A stretch of 64,000 nucleotides of DNA from contig JAVHKY010000012.1 of assembly GCA_035079385.1 (NCBI GenBank), positions 434,001-498,000 on the forward strand, in the 5' to 3' direction. The translations under genes were made by a program, and so were the position numbers. The stretch comes from Aspidiotus rigidus (Eukaryota > Arthropoda > Insecta > Hemiptera > Diaspididae). This document shows, one piece after another, positions 1 through 12,656 of the stretch; the stretch's first letter is position 1, and each line of letters starts with the position of its first letter. The notes beneath the pieces were generated by a model. That model searched no databases, was not told the origin of the DNA, and saw only the letters and a program-made list of their open reading frames with translations.

Positions 1-159
1 CAAGAATTAAATGAAGTGGTCTTGTTGCTCGGTGGAGGTTAGTAGGGAGATACTTGAGTCATTAGCAAAGAAGCTTTTGGCAAGGAAAAAAATGACGCTG
101 TTTGTTAGGTCATTTATAGGGACGAGGAAGAAAGAAAAAAACTCACGAGTTCTTTAACG

Positions 160-660
160 GAGTTGAACGAGAAGTGGCAAGGAACCTGTTTTATGGGGCA
201 CGTGGGACCTGAAAAATGTGTGACGTCACAAACTTGGAGTTTGAAGCTACATATGGTAGGAGAAGGACTTGAAAACAATTTCGACCTCCAACCTATATAT
301 GATAGGACGTGGACTTGGGAAAATGTCGACTTCCAAGCTATATAATTATGGTGGGAGGGGGCCTTAGAAGAAAATCACGGTTTCTTTAATGGTGTTGAAC
401 GAGGGGTAGCAGAGAAACTGTTTTATGGGGTACGTGGAATCTGAAAAATGTTGACTTACCAGATCTATGACGTCATCAAATTGTTGGGTCACAAGCCCAG
501 ACTTTGGAACTATATTATATAACCGGAGGACTTGAAAAAAAAACTGATCTACGACGTCATCGGATTGTGATATCACATACCCTTAATTTGGAGCTAGATA
601 TGGTAGGAGAGGGACTTAGAAATAGTAACTTGAAGGAGCTATGTATGATACGAGGGGGCT
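160..660 (+). repeat. Dispersed repeat family A, several degenerate units
   Basis: Units of the form GTTGAACGAG..AACCTGTTTTATGGGG (around 160-200 and 395-435) are followed by TGACGTCA-type sites and the phrase ACTTGGAAAA(A)TTTCGAC..CTATATATGATAGGAGG. The same phrases recur near 3640-3770, 27060-28680, 40360-41440, 58430, and 60980-61800 (partly on the other strand), so this is an interspersed family and not a gene. Short open frames here are repeat translations. Confidence 0.7.
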
Positions 661-1225
661 TGGGATACCTTAGAAGGACGTTCTATGGCGCATTGTATGT
701 ATAGTTGCTCGAAGGGGCTACCTTTCAAGTTATTTACACCGAACTCCGAGCTGTATACGATAGGAGGTCGACCTCTAAAGGACCTTGAGGTTGACGGTGG
801 ACAATTTTCCGAAAATCCACCCGACAAAACAGATTCCCTGTTAACACTTCATACTTCCCTCTGCGGCTAGATGGGTTGGTGGGAAGAGTACTGGTCTCAA
901 ATTCCAACTGGTAGAAACCTGTCATGGAGGAAGGATTGCAGGACTTTGAGCAAATTGCTTTGAAGGGCAAAATCATATAATTTTAAGGAGATGTAGCGAT
1001 GCCAGACGAAGGAAAAAGCTACCTGAAGATCAGAGAAAATTTGAACGGAGGACTTCCTCAATTAGGAAGTTCAAAGTAATTATGGCTTGGAAGGTGTTAC
1101 GGCCTCCATGAAAGCCGTGTCTATATGAAAAAATTATTCATAGAACGAGTGCTCAGTATTTTTTGGAACAATTGGCAGAGCATAGAAGTCAGAGCGATAG
1201 GTCGTACACTGAGAGAAACAGTGCG

Positions 1226-1371
1226 GTGACCAGGTGCCAACTTTTGGGACAAGATTATCAGTTCGCGAATGGCTCCCTAACAAGTATCGAACTTTTAGCT
1301 AATCAGTAATCAAATAGTTCGGGGACCATTGACGAACTATCCTCTTGTCCCAAAAATTAGTACCTGGTTAC
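1226..1371. repeat. Imperfect inverted repeat of about 50-bp arms
   Basis: The left arm starts GTGACCAGGT and contains TTTTGGGACAAGA. The right arm, read on the minus strand, starts GTAACCAGGT and contains TTTTTGGGACAAGA. The arms (about 1226-1280 and 1319-1371) are roughly 80% alike by eye around a spacer of about 40 bp. The form fits a small palindromic MITE or foldback remnant. No clear target duplication is seen. Confidence 0.6.
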
Positions 1372-1379
1372 AGAAAATT

Positions 1380-3480
1380 AGTGTAAGCTGTGAGGAGGGA
1401 GGGATGTTCAGCAGGTTTCAGTGTTGGGAGATGGAAGTGTGAGAGCTTGAATGGTTGGTTTGGTCCACAAAACATGATTCTGGAATCCTTCCTGTGTGTG
1501 CAGTATTATTATTTGTTTTCTTCAGAAAATCGTAAATATTTCGTTCGGAAAAAAATGTACCGAAAATTTACGAGCAACATTTCTTCCCCTTAAAACATGA
1601 ATAAAACGAAATAATGAAGAATAATAATGCCGATAATAATATTATCCTCTTTACGGAGGCGTATTTCGCTTCTTCTCAGTGGTCATAAAATATAAAATAG
1701 AATTCCGACGAATGTTCAGAATTGAAAATTATGCAAGATTTATCTACTCTGGAAAATAGTGTAGGAATAAATGGCTATAGATTATTAAACTGTAAAATAT
1801 AAAACAGATTCGACGAGACTAAGAATATTAAGAAAAAGGAAAAGCGTAAATAACCGAAACAAAATACAGATAGATTGTGTACAAAGAAGAGAAAAAACAC
1901 GAGTAATGACCAATTTGCTTAACTAGCGAGGCGTATTACAGTAGATTTTCTTTGCTTTTTTTTTTTTTGCGTGATGGAAAGAGAGCGACGCCATGCTGTA
2001 AGTTCATAAGCACGATCCTATTTTAGACGACATCTCCTAATTTTATTTTCTCGTACACTTTCCCTTAGGAAGAGATTTCGGAGCAACCATCGAATGTATA
2101 TTCTGAATTAGTTTCCTCTCCTTTTTTCGTTTTTTTTTTTTCTTTTTTGTGGTTGTTTCCGACATTATCGAACCCAACCCATCACCAGCGCCGCATGATT
2201 TATACTCATTATTAAAAAGTTTGGGTAATAAGCTTTTGAATATTTCATGTACGGAAGACTGTTTAAGTATTAAAGCGATCACGAATTAACGTATTTATCG
2301 TTGTAGAGGAACGTTATTCCGAGGGTTAGAGGAAACGTTTTCATTCCGATGCTGTAAAACTTTGCAACTAGCAGCATAGAGAGACTTGACCATAATTTTA
2401 TAGACTCACGTAGTGTATTTTAAAATGTCTGATACGATGGGTTTTTTTTCCCTTTTTTCAGGAACACGTGTACGTCAGCTCGGAATCGAAGGTCGTATTT
2501 TCATATTGTTGAGGATATCGCAAATACAATGAACGTGTCTAGCCTTGAATGCTTGAAAAAATGCCAGACTGTTTTACTTCAATCAGCTATCAGATAATTT
2601 TTCTCCAGTTGCTATACCTAGGTAAGAATATTTCACCAATATTTTATCTGCGTACAAATACAAAGTTTTTCAAGCTTTGATGCTTTTGAGAGAAATACAT
2701 ATTATTATCAGAGAAACATGAATAACTACAACCTTAATCTGCTAGAGATTTTTTCGTGAGCTTTGAGATACATATGAATTTATCCGGTCGAAACAAGAAA
2801 CGAATCTCCAGATTCTTGAGAAAAAATGACCCAAGATGCGGACTGTTTTCGTGCTGTAACGCATGATCTTGATGATAAATCCTCGTCTAGTCGAAAACTC
2901 AATCTTTAGCAGGGTGAATGACCTATATGGACAGGGAGAACACGATTCTGAATGGGAAAGGAGGAAGAGCGAACATTGATAAACTATGACTTGGCCCTTC
3001 TACTCTATCCGACGATGAGTTACTTCAACACTATATAGGCTGACGGGTCATTGCATGAGGAATCTGGAATGTCTGAGCTTATTAAGTCCAACGCAATGAC
3101 CCGAGCAGTTTCCAAGTCCCCCCCCCCCTTCCTATATACAGCTTGAGACCTGAAATTACTCTAAGTCCTTCAATTTGTTTCTTCTTCTCTATACTGTATA
3201 CATACCTAGACCAGTGGTTCAGGAAATTTATTTAAAGGATTGACCTCAATTCATTATCTGGTATATCTAACAAATATTCATCTTCCTCGACCATTGGCTC
3301 TGTAGAAAGGATTCCTCAAATATTTGGTCTCGAGCTCTTTATTTGGAAGTTTCTGCCTCTAAATCCTAATTTCGCTATCTCTTTGACTCGTACGAACTCT
3401 GCAAAATCGATACATGCTATTTTCGACAGATAGATCGAAAACTTCGAGTGGGTTACAGCCTTACAGGCGCGGATCCAGAG
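1380..3480. other. AT-rich sequence without recognised genes
   Basis: Only short unconvincing open frames are present. Poly-T tracts lie near 1949-1968 and 2127-2150, and a C run near 3118-3129. No RNA gene or transposon end was recognised. Confidence 0.5.
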
Positions 3481-3489
3481 CAGAATTTT

Positions 3490-3640
3490 GGGGTGGAGCT
3501 TTCACCTGACGCAGGTGTTAAGCGGCCATGGCTGTTTTTCAACAATACATTCATGAGAAGTTGAGCAAAGTTGAGCAAGGGTGGGATGATGGACCACTAC
3601 ACACCTTATTTGAGTGTGAAGTGTGGAAAAGGGGCCTCAA
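3490..3640 (+). pseudogene. R1-like LINE C-terminal fragment
   Basis: The sequence is a decayed copy of the better fragment at 6660-6880: it shares GAGCTTTCACCTGACGCAGG, GCGGCCATGGCTGTTT, and CACCTTATTTGAGTGTGAAGTGTG. In that other copy the frame encodes an R1-type 3' domain ending in a TLFECE motif. Here frameshifts break it. Its end runs directly into dispersed repeat family A near 3640. Confidence 0.5.
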
Positions 3641-3775
3641 ATTTTGACATGGAACCTGTTTTACCAGTGGTTAAATTGAAGAAAAAAGACCATCCGGCAA
3701 AACGTAGGACTTGGAAAAATTTCGACCTTAGAGCAATACATGATAGGAGGGGGACTTGAAAAAAATTCGAATAAG
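3640..3775 (+). repeat. Dispersed repeat family A unit
   Basis: GGAACCTGTTTTA near 3650 and GACTTGGAAAAATTTCGAC..ATACATGATAGGAGGGGGACTTG at 3708-3760 match the family consensus seen at 240-350 and in the array at 27500-28620. Confidence 0.65.
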
Positions 3776-4239
3776 TAGACTGCGAGTTTTTTTCTCTTCT
3801 ATTTTTGCGGTTTTCCTCGTCTCTTTGTAGATCCACGCCTAGTCTTAGGCATATCATTCTGTTTTGAAGAAAAACGTGAAATATTGCCTTATCGGAGATG
3901 ATTTGGTAGGCTACGCTCTTTTATCAATTGATCTACTACAGATATACTGTCGGAAGCTCAGTTCCCTTTCAACCTGTACGGTAAGGAAATCACGATTAAG
4001 AAGGTGATGAGCATCCGGATTGATTTGAAGCCAAGCTTCAGACAGCATTTAGGCAGGGTAGTGATCTACCTAAGCCCCTGATGACAGACCTAGGAGGGCC
4101 GTGGGTCGCAAAAAATGTCCTGGCATAGCCAAATAAATGAAGATCGTTGTTATTGTCTTTTTATAGTTGCTCGATCCAGCGACAATAATTTTGATGGTGG
4201 ATAAAGGCACAATTCAAACATCAACCAGCTTGAACCTGT

Positions 4240-4935
4240 CCGTCCTAACCTAACCATCGTGATGTCGTTTGTTCGTGACGTCACGTCATCAGTTTGGACC
4301 TACCTGTGACGTCATCAATAGTAACTAACTAATTCCTCTTCCTCTCTCTCTTCCTCTCTCTCTGACTCGCAGATTTCTGGATTAGGTTAAGGATTTTCCA
4401 AATCCGGGGAAGAAAGCAGAAGCTTAGTATAATCTAGTAGGCCTACATTGATAAGCCTAGTTTAAGCCGAGTGTAGCGTAACATAGGCATATGTCAGGCC
4501 TAGTTTAAAGCTAAAACGAGTGGATTCCTCCGCTCCATGGGAAATTATTGAATCATGTGTATGTTTTTGGCTTTTTATCAGTATGTCGATTGCATACTGT
4601 AGGCTGCGTCGTTTCGCTTTACTCATCCGCTCGGTCTAGTGTAATAAGGTAACTACTCTGAATCAAGTTAAGAATCCTTGTGATTTTTCCGTGAGGGGGA
4701 GGTGAACTTGGACTTGGACTCGTAGGTTTCTAACATTGAAAAGAGGCAACCCAGTTCCAAAGTTGTGGCTTTTTGATAGCGAATAAAGGCGCAACTTCAG
4801 TTAGGACATGAACCAGTCTCCTTGTGACGTCATCATCATCTGTTGAATCTGGTTATGACATCATTAGTTCGTGACGTCATCAGCTTGAATGTGCCTATGA
4901 AGTCATCAAGCTTGTGACGTCATCTACATTTCTCC
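4240..4935 (+). repeat. TGACGTCA-rich and TAGGCCTAG-rich dispersed repeat
   Basis: Multiple GTGACGTCATC or closely related sites occur at 4260-4320 and 4820-4925. Between them are AGGCCTA/CTAGTTTA-type motifs (4420-4500) that recur at 22510-22560, 37790-37990 and 40590-40690. A T-run (about 4937-4958) follows. This looks like an old non-coding transposon-derived repeat. Confidence 0.5.
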
Positions 4936-5369
4936 TTTTTTTTTTTTTTTTTTTTTTGACTATAGCATCAGATTTTTGGCACAGATTTCTGAATTACGTC
5001 AAGTTTTCGAGATTGTAAGTCCATCAACGGGGAACTCGGTCTCGCGGATTCTAAATAGTGGAGTGGGCTGCTGGTAAAGACGTTGAAAGTGTCAAAAGAA
5101 GGATTATAATGAGTACTGCATTGTCGATCCTCCCTAGTACGGGCTGACTCCATGAAGATGGAGAGATGGAAAAATCCAACGAACATCTGCGCTGAGGTGT
5201 GTTAGTGCGTGCCGCCCTGTCTTGACGGAGGCTCTTTAGCACGTTTACCACCAACTGAGCTCCCTGCTGAGGAGAGGGGTATGGTGTCCAGAGCAAAGAA
5301 GAGGACAAAGACTGATCAAGAGGTCTTACGGATCAAGCAACAGATCAGGTACTTCTCGCATAGTTTGAA

Positions 5370-6290
5370 AAAATAAGAAGGTATATAAAGGACAAACCAA
5401 ATCTAGATCTTGACACAAATAAAACAGAAGGCCTCCTCCTCCAACGCCGAACGAAGGGCCGAAGGAAGGTTGAGACAATAGAGATAGATGCCGAGATCAA
5501 GAGATCCAACAATCTGAAATATCTAGAAGTCTGGATCGATGAAGAACTATCATGGGGACCGCACTGTCGGGAAATGGGCATTGAGGCTATGAAAATCTCG
5601 ACAAAAATAGCTGGCATATGTAGGAACACCTTCGTATACAGGACGAATGCAAGGAAAGTGATGCTGGAGGGAACGGTCGGCTCCTTACTGAAATATGCGT
5701 CGGTGGTTTTCGCTCACCGAATGAGGATAAAGTATGTGCACCGGCACATCGACAGCGCACACCGCAGCATGATTCAATGCTATATGGGCGCCTATATCCC
5801 AGCAAGTGTCATCTGTGCGGTTAGACCACTCAAGTACAATATAGCAGTGAGCTAGCTCTAATATATTCAAGGAAGAAGAACATTCAATCGAACTTCGAGA
5901 AGATACTAATAAAACTCCGTACAAGAGACATGAAGATGAAAGAACTAAAACTTTATTTAGAAACGGAGGCAAACAAACTCTGGCAATCGGAGTAGAACAA
6001 GTCAACAAAAGGTAAATGGACGAAAGAATTACTGCCGACCACGGACACCAATCGCGATCCCTCTGCTTCTGGCTCGGCCAAGCCTTGAGCGGGCACGGAT
6101 CTTTTTGGTTATATCTACGACGTGACGATCCACTATGTCAATGTAAGAAAGCAAATGAGACTCCAAACCATATATTCTTGGAATGCGAAATTTATCAGAA
6201 AAACCACCCTGAACTTCTAAAGAGTGATGAACAAGAAACAAGAGATTACCTCATTGAGGTGGTGAAGGACCTGCTTATGGAGTAAGGAGG
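5370..6290 (+). pseudogene. R1-like LINE reverse transcriptase 3' portion, decayed
   Basis: From about 5500 the frame reads YLEVWIDEELSWGPHC, the post-catalytic RT motif (YLGVxID..lxxxxH) of non-LTR retrotransposons. It continues through 5855 with the C-terminal RT region, including a YRT-like segment and a PLKYNIA stretch. After a break, 6016-6285 encodes the terminal part with LGQALSGHGSFWLYL and a Cys/His motif (C..C..H..C) ending HIFLECE, a typical R1-clade tail. Frameshifts separate the segments and no RT catalytic YADD box is visible upstream, so this is a 5'-truncated dead copy. The clade call rests on motif recall, not on a search. Confidence 0.7.
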
Positions 6291-6577
6291 TGACCATTGA
6301 ACGCAGAAGAATCGAATCCAGACGACCCATTACAGAAGAAGAAGAAGACAAGTTGTAGTCCTGCAGCATGAGTTAGCCTCAAGCATAAGTTTAGCCACTA
6401 GCCATAAGCATAAGTCTCAGCAATCGTAAGCAATACCAAATAATAGGTTACACCCATCATGTAATCTATAGCCATAGAAATTTTAGCCTTAAGCATATGA
6501 ATAACCCTCTGCTCTCTTCGATATACCCTGCAAGGTACGTAGGGGAGCAGAGGCTAGTTACAATAGTAGTTGCAATC

Positions 6578-6629
6578 CATCCATCCATCCATCACTGAGC
6601 TCTGCCCTCTTATATATATATATATATAA
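6578..6629. repeat. Microsatellites (ATCC)n and (TA)n
   Basis: CATCCATCCATCCATC near 6578-6593 is followed by a TATATATATATATATA run at about 6612-6628. Confidence 0.9.
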
Positions 6630-6659
6630 AAGGTTCTTCTCGCATGAGAGCGATAGAAT

Positions 6660-6880
6660 CGCGCAGTTTGAGCTAGAGGCACGGACGACCACGAAATTGA
6701 TGAGTGGATGATTCGAGACCATGGTCAGTTGAGCTTTCACCTGACGCAGGACGTGTTAAAGCGGCCATGGCTGTTTCAACAACACCTTCGGGAGAAGTTG
6801 GAGAAAGTTGAGCAAGCAAAGTTAGGATGGAATGATGGACCACAACACACCTTATTTGAGTGTGAAGTGTGAGTGAGGCA
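6660..6880 (+). pseudogene. R1-like LINE C-terminal fragment
   Basis: One frame reads through DHGQLSFHLTQDVL and later GWNDGPQHTLFECEV. This resembles the R1-type tail in which an hGxLxFhLTQ motif precedes a zinc-knuckle-like TLFEC motif. The frame is lost after about 6870. It is a second copy of the fragment at 3490-3640 and differs from the copy at 5370-6290. Confidence 0.55.
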
Positions 6881-7149
6881 AGCTTAATCGGTCTCTCCAA
6901 GAGATTGGGGTCGATAAAGCGCTTGCTCCTCGTAGGCAAAAGTATGGAACCTCATGTCTGTATTTGTAGCTGTAGTGATGAAGAAGAAGATGCATAACCA
7001 CACTACGGTCTACTCGACAACTGTGTACCATCCACATGCAAAAGACACTCTGCTAGTTGGAAATGAAAGTGAAACGGAGAACTTGCAGAAAGAAGACTTT
7101 GCGTGCCTGGGGGCGCTGCAGCTTATCGATTGCCGAGAATAGGGGGCTT

Positions 7150-9880
7150 CTCTGAGGAGATTCTTCCAACAATAAAGTTATATTCAATACTGATGTTGAA
7201 GGATGGTACAACAGAATGACTTGAAGCTTGCCAACAACTTTCTGCGCGAGTATAAGCTTAACGACTTATTGTTACACTATCTGCTGACGCTGGTATTACT
7301 TGTTCTGTACTGTTTTTTGTCGTTTTGCAGTTGGTAAAGTGACCGTTTCTGTCTGTGAGAATGTGCTTTCTATCGAAAGAACGAAGAATTATATCAACAA
7401 TCTTCTTGCCCGATCTTTATCCGTATGTTGACGCATTACTCCTCACGTAGAAGTGTTTTAACCTAGTTTCGTTATTTTATTCATGAGTGTGGTCACTTAC
7501 TCCATTTTCTTCGCACGCGCGTCCACATAAAGAAATATCAACGGACGTCTCCGACTTCACGCCGGTTGATTTCCTCCAACCGTTATGACTTAATGAGTTT
7601 TTGTATTTACTTTCCTTGCATGAATAATTTTGTCAATGTCTGTCGAACCCCAGAACGATGACGGTACACGTGTACCGTAACGTGTCCTCCTCTTTAGATC
7701 GAAGAAAATGTTCCTGCGAATTGAAGAACATTCACGGTGTTCAAACGTGGAATAAAGTCTCTTTTTGTACCTCATGAGAGGCGTTCCTCGTAAAAATCAG
7801 TGAAATTTTTCCAACGGACTACTCTCGTGTGCCAGTGTATAGTCTACGTGAAAAGACCAATCGATTATACAGAAATGTAGTTGATACTACGTTCTCTCAT
7901 AGCCACCCTTCATGAGGAATGTGAAGTCTTCCGAGATCAAGACGGTCGAGAAACAGAAAACCGATAAAAGGAATAGAAGACCGAAGATTATAATAAAATG
8001 CCGAGTGCGCGTCAGCGAAAAACAAAGCACTATGGTAAAAGGAAATGAGTGGAATTGACGAGTAGAATTGCACTATATCGAGAAAATTTCCATAACAAGT
8101 TCGAATTCCCATTTTTATTTCAATCTACCGTAGTGCCTCGTTAAAGTAAATCCAATTTCGAACGTTACAACAGGAATTTTTCGTCACTTCTTATACACAC
8201 ATGGTGTAGAAATGAGTCCCATTTTTCGACGCCTTTTACGCTATTTCAGGAAATTCTCAAAACGGGAAACACGGTTAGAAATAAGCATTCGCGATAAACG
8301 TTCAAACGTGAAAATACTGTATATCGTTTGGCTCGACTGCCCAAAATCGCAATGTTTTTGCGGAAGTGTAATTTTCACTATTACGCGCATGCAGCGTCGC
8401 ACACGTTCGCCGTTCTCGCGGTTCGACTCGTAATCGCCATCTTTCTTCGTATCTCACGACCTCAGCACCGCGAGGCTGTCCGCATGAACCTGGTCGAATT
8501 TGTCGGTTAGCATACGTGTACTAATTAATTTTACGATCACGAACCGGGGTGTTTCCATCGATTTCCATCGGTTAAAAAAGATAAATGGAAAATTATACAA
8601 TGCCGTATACGTATGTTAGGGAATTTTCCCGGAAAAGGCTGCTTAAAAATTGGTGGCGTTCTGTGCGGCCGCTAAGGTATTATAGAAAACGGATTGAAAT
8701 TGGTTGGAAAAATAATTAAAATTATTAGTCTTATAAACGCTGACGCGCGAGAAATGCCGCCGTCGACGCTGGAAATGAGCGCAAGTGGCGTCACGCACCG
8801 CTGAGAAGAGAATAAGGCTCAAAAGGATTTCACCCTTTTACCCTCGTAAAAATGGCGAGCGATTAACAAGTTAATGAAGTCGAAATAATTTAAACGTATT
8901 TCCTCGATTATTGGTAGAAATGGAGACACGCTGCGCTATATGACGAAGGGACAAGAGTTTCCAAACGTTTGCTTTTTATTACTGTCTCTTATTCGCTTAT
9001 TCATTCGTTCGCGCGCTCTCTTTCTCGTAAGACTTTCATTTTCGCTTTCGTTACACCAGCAGAAACAACTGCATTCTTGCGTACGTGTATATATAGGGGT
9101 GCAAAATGTACACTGAATTTTAGAGTGATCGAGAAAAGGGTTTCAATTTGGTCGAGTGTTTGTTCAACAATGCGGATTAGTGGCTATGTTAACAATTAAT
9201 GTTTCATACAGTATCCAATTCATGTATGAAGTTCTATTTTTCTCCCCCGAGTATATTTCAACGGTTCGACTAAAATAGAATATTTTTAGCGGAAGAATGT
9301 GCGCTCGTTACCGAAGATCAAACACGTTTCTATGACTGATTTGGTTCAAAAGTTGGTTTTGCAGCAGCGAAGTTCTAAGAATCTTTCGAATGTATGAAAA
9401 ATTGATTACCTTTGCGTGTTCATCGAACCCTACCAATTCTCTTCGTACATCACTTATTGTTTTACATTTTCGTGGTTTATGACCCTCGAGGAAATACATT
9501 TACGTAAAAGCTTGACTGCAGCAAGAGTTAAAACTTTCAAATTTATTTCAGTAGAAAGCACTGTACTGTGAATCACCGAAATATTTTTGAAAAGAGGTGG
9601 AGTGATGACAAGATGAGAGAGGAAGGAGGGGTGTAGAAATTTAGTGGACATCCTTACAGAATATTATAACACTTATTGACATATCTTTCACTCTATGAGT
9701 AGAAATTTGGTATCTTAGGTGCACCTACTCTCCTTTCCCTCTTTCGTTGCGTCATCGGAGAGGAAGAGCCTATTGGTGCTGCTGTGAGCAGAAAATTACC
9801 TAGAGTTATCACTAATGCTTGGTTCACAAGCTGATGAAAACTGCTTGAACAAATTTCATCCTTAAAGTTGAGAGAGCCGT
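7150..9880. other. Gene-free interval
   Basis: All open frames are shorter than about 80 codons and none resembles a known protein. No repeat, RNA gene or transposon end was recognised. Base composition is ordinary AT-rich with CpG present (for example 8740-8800). It could be intergenic or intronic. Confidence 0.5.
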
Positions 9881-9949
9881 CAGTTTGAATTTCAAAAGCA
9901 CTCCTTCACTATGGAGAGTTCAAAAAGTGGAGTACAAGGAATATCAGAA

Positions 9950-10135
9950 TATACCGCTCACAACGCTTTGTACACTAATTGGTTTAGCCCCTTCAATGAG
10001 CCAGATAAGTAATGCTTCAAACACCGTTAGTCCCCCTTCTATCATACATTGCGGGTTGCGACTCGAAATTTTTCCAAGTACGGCGAATTTCTCAGAAAGC
10101 CCCCCCCCCCGCCCTCCTTAGAACACCCCGTTAAA
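9950..10135 (+). repeat. Dispersed repeat shared with the 61 kb region
   Basis: CACTAATTGGTTTAGCCCCTTCAATGAG..CAGATA..AA.GCTTCAAACACC is closely matched at about 61150-61210, and in reverse at about 40430-40480. It ends with GGCGAATTTCTCAGAAAGCCCC, which resembles the inner part of the inverted ends of the element at 27417-28680. Confidence 0.55.
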
Positions 10136-10430
10136 AACAAGTCTTGGTGAAGCCCAATGAATAAAGATAATTTTCGATATCTTTTCTTCGTAAATTTTCT
10201 GGGGAGAATGGGGGGGAAGAAACCAACTTACACTTGAACCCTCAAATTTTCGATAGAGTTGAACTCACAGATTTCCAGTGGACAGCTGGGGTGCCGGTGA
10301 AGACATTAAAAAGAGGAAAGCCAGGCTTAAACTTGCGAATTTTTCGATAGCGGTTAAAAGTACAGGACAGACATCAACCGACGTCATCAACATGCATAAC
10401 GTCATCGGCTTCAATTTTTCTGGGAAAACC

Positions 10431-10790
10431 CACCCTCTAAAGGCTGGGGAAAATTTTTTGTGGCACGTTTTGGCCCCCCAAATTCAGTTTTTGGACTATT
10501 TCTCAAAAGCTAAGCGTTTTACAAGAAAATGTTTCGAACAAAAGATGTTCCTCTTAAAATTTCAAATAAAATGATGTATAGAAAGTCCAGTTTAGACCCA
10601 ATAGTCAGCTCAAAAATTCCGTCGAAGTAATATAGTTTTCAAAATTTTCAAATTTTTGCTGATAGTATCTCGGAAAAATCAACTTCTAGAAGAAAATGTA
10701 TAGGAAGGAAAAATTTTCTTTATTTCTTATAAAATAAGTTTACAATTGAGCAAATGTAATACCTAATATCTTCTGTAGAACAAGCGGAAA
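10431..10790 (+). repeat. Left arm of a large inverted repeat flanking the RTE-like LINE
   Basis: From AAAACCCACC through TTTTACAAGAAAATGTTTCGAACAAA and GAAAGTCCAGTTTAGACCCAATAGTCAGCTCAAAAATTCC, the arm is matched in reverse complement at 14025-14376. Identity is roughly 85% by eye over about 330 bp. Both arms carry a frame encoding KRFTRKCFEQKMFLLKFQIK. That agreement may just reflect sequence identity, since the upstream parts of the two frames differ. Confidence 0.75.
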
Positions 10791-10865
10791 TAGAGGAAAT
10801 TTATTGTAGAATTAATTCTTATACTGTATTTAGCTATCAGAATATTAAAATTTAGCTATCAAGAC

Positions 10866-12656
10866 TTACAACAGGATAAAGATGGAATTATTCATCCATA
10901 TCTGGTAGTACTCGCATTTTTTGGATATTCTTCTTTGTATTATACGCGGCAATATTTTTAGCAGATGTGACATCAAGCTGATTAGTCTGAAATCGTTGCA
11001 GTTTTTCGTTTTTTGCTTCTTGGGAATTGTTATGAACTTTGATCGAAGCCATTCTTCTGGTATTGTTCCGCTAATGTAGATTCTGTTGTGTAGTCTCGTC
11101 AGTTTTCCAATGCTGTGTTCATCCAACACTTTCAGTAATTCTGCTATCATTCCATCCGGTCCAGGGGCCTTTCTTACTGGAGCATTCCTTATTGCGCTTT
11201 CTACTTCGGATTGGAGGATTTCTAGTCCTTCTTCTGCAGTGACTTCCACGGATTCTCTTTCATCTTCAAACAGTTTCTCAATATATCTGGTCCATTCCAC
11301 AACCAGACTGTTTTCCTCCACAATTATGTTTCCCTCTTGGTTTCTCATTACGTAAGGTTTCTTTGGTCTGTAAATTTCGGCAGTTTCCTTCAGTTTCTTG
11401 TGTAGTTGATATTCGTCGTGTTTTCTATTAGTTGTTCAATTTCTTCACAAGATTTAGGATAAAATTCTTCTTTTGCTTTTTTTACTGCCTTTTTGACCTT
11501 CTCTGGGTCTCTCTGTATTTTCGCTCATCCTTGTTCTTGTGTTTCCTTCTTTCGACTATGGGTTCCAGAATTTCTTCTGTTATCCATGCATTCTTCTTTT
11601 TTCGCTCCCTTTTGCCCAGGACTTCTTCAACCCATTGCAATATTACATTCTTCATCCACGTACTAGTTTTTTCGACATCGTTATTTCCTATTTCCTGCTC
11701 GGAAATGCCTTGTAATTTATGCCTTATATTTTCTCTTACCTTTCGTTTGACCTCTGGTTGTTATAGTTTTAACGTATTTATAAAGTGTTTTCAGGATTTC
11801 TTAATTTTCTTCAATCGGGTTTTAACCCTCGCCGCAAGAAGCATATGATCAGAGTTTATATCTGCACTAGGATACGTTTCCACGGCTTTTAACGAGTTTC
11901 TGAAACGCTTTTTGACCATTATGTAGTCTATTTGGTTTCTGACTATCAAATCTTTACTATCAGTCGGAGCTTTCCACGTATATAACCTTCTTTCTGGAAG
12001 CTGAAACCACGCATTGGTAATGATAAGTTGTTGTTCCTGACAAAATTGCATGAGGCGTTCACCGCGTTCGTTTTGTTCTCCCAAGCCAAAAGGTCCGGCA
12101 ATTGTTCCTGTTGGACCTCTTCCTACCTTAGCATTCATATCTCCAATCACAAAAGTGACATCGTGATTTTCGCAGGCTTTTAATAGTGCCTCTACCTGTC
12201 CGTAAAAATCCTCAAGTTGTGCGTCTTCTTTGTCCGCTGTAGGCGCCTAGATTTGTATTATACGAGTATTTATGTCGAATGGATGGGCTGCAAGTTGATC
12301 ATCAGTGGTATAAATGCTTTCACCGCTTTGGCGGTAGATTTATCGCATAATATAATAGCTACTCCTTTCTGGTGCGGTCCGTCTTCTGCTCCTGAGAAAT
12401 ATATGGTGTACTCTTCTATCTCAAAGCACCCGGAGCCAAGCCAGTGTGTTTCACCAACACCGAGAATGTGAATGTCCAGGCGTTTCATTTCTCGGATTAG
12501 ATTGTGGATTTTTCCCGTTTCGTATAATGTGCGTACATTCCACGTACCTGTCTTTAGAATCTTTGTCATTTCGAGCTGGGATATTCTTAGCACCCAGGAG
12601 CGCCCAGGTCTCGTGGCCGTTTCTTGATCGTTTCTCTCCATGACAACAAGGAACAA
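10866..12656 (-). pseudogene. RTE-like LINE, inverted 5' half (endonuclease + RT fingers)
   Basis: On the minus strand the start of a non-LTR retrotransposon reads GTWNVRTL (about 12540), VGETHW, and a KGVAIIL segment. Then comes GDMNAKVG (about 12145), and NSDHMLL closes an apurinic-type endonuclease domain. A linker follows (about 11790-11350, with frameshifts). The N-terminal RT is at 11348-10866 with RKAPGPDGMIAELLKVL, GTIPEEW, and FRLISLMSHLLKI. Several frames must be combined, so it is dead. The RT stops just before the palm domain, which lies on the opposite strand immediately beside the 5' end of this segment. RTE-like (craniofacial-development-protein-2-like endonuclease) is my best clade call. 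Confidence 0.8.

Noticed and set aside
5345..6008. Minus-strand frames of 72-107 codons
   Set aside because: Antisense of the R1-like LINE fragment, which is recognisable on the plus strand.
10278..10574. 98-codon frame whose end matches a minus-strand frame at 14231-14452
   Set aside because: The shared peptide lies within the inverted arms; the parts outside the arms do not match, so it gives no independent evidence of coding.
11432..11848. 138-codon plus-strand frame, very Phe/Ser-rich with membrane-like stretches
   Set aside because: Antisense shadow of the Lys-rich linker of the RTE-like LINE.
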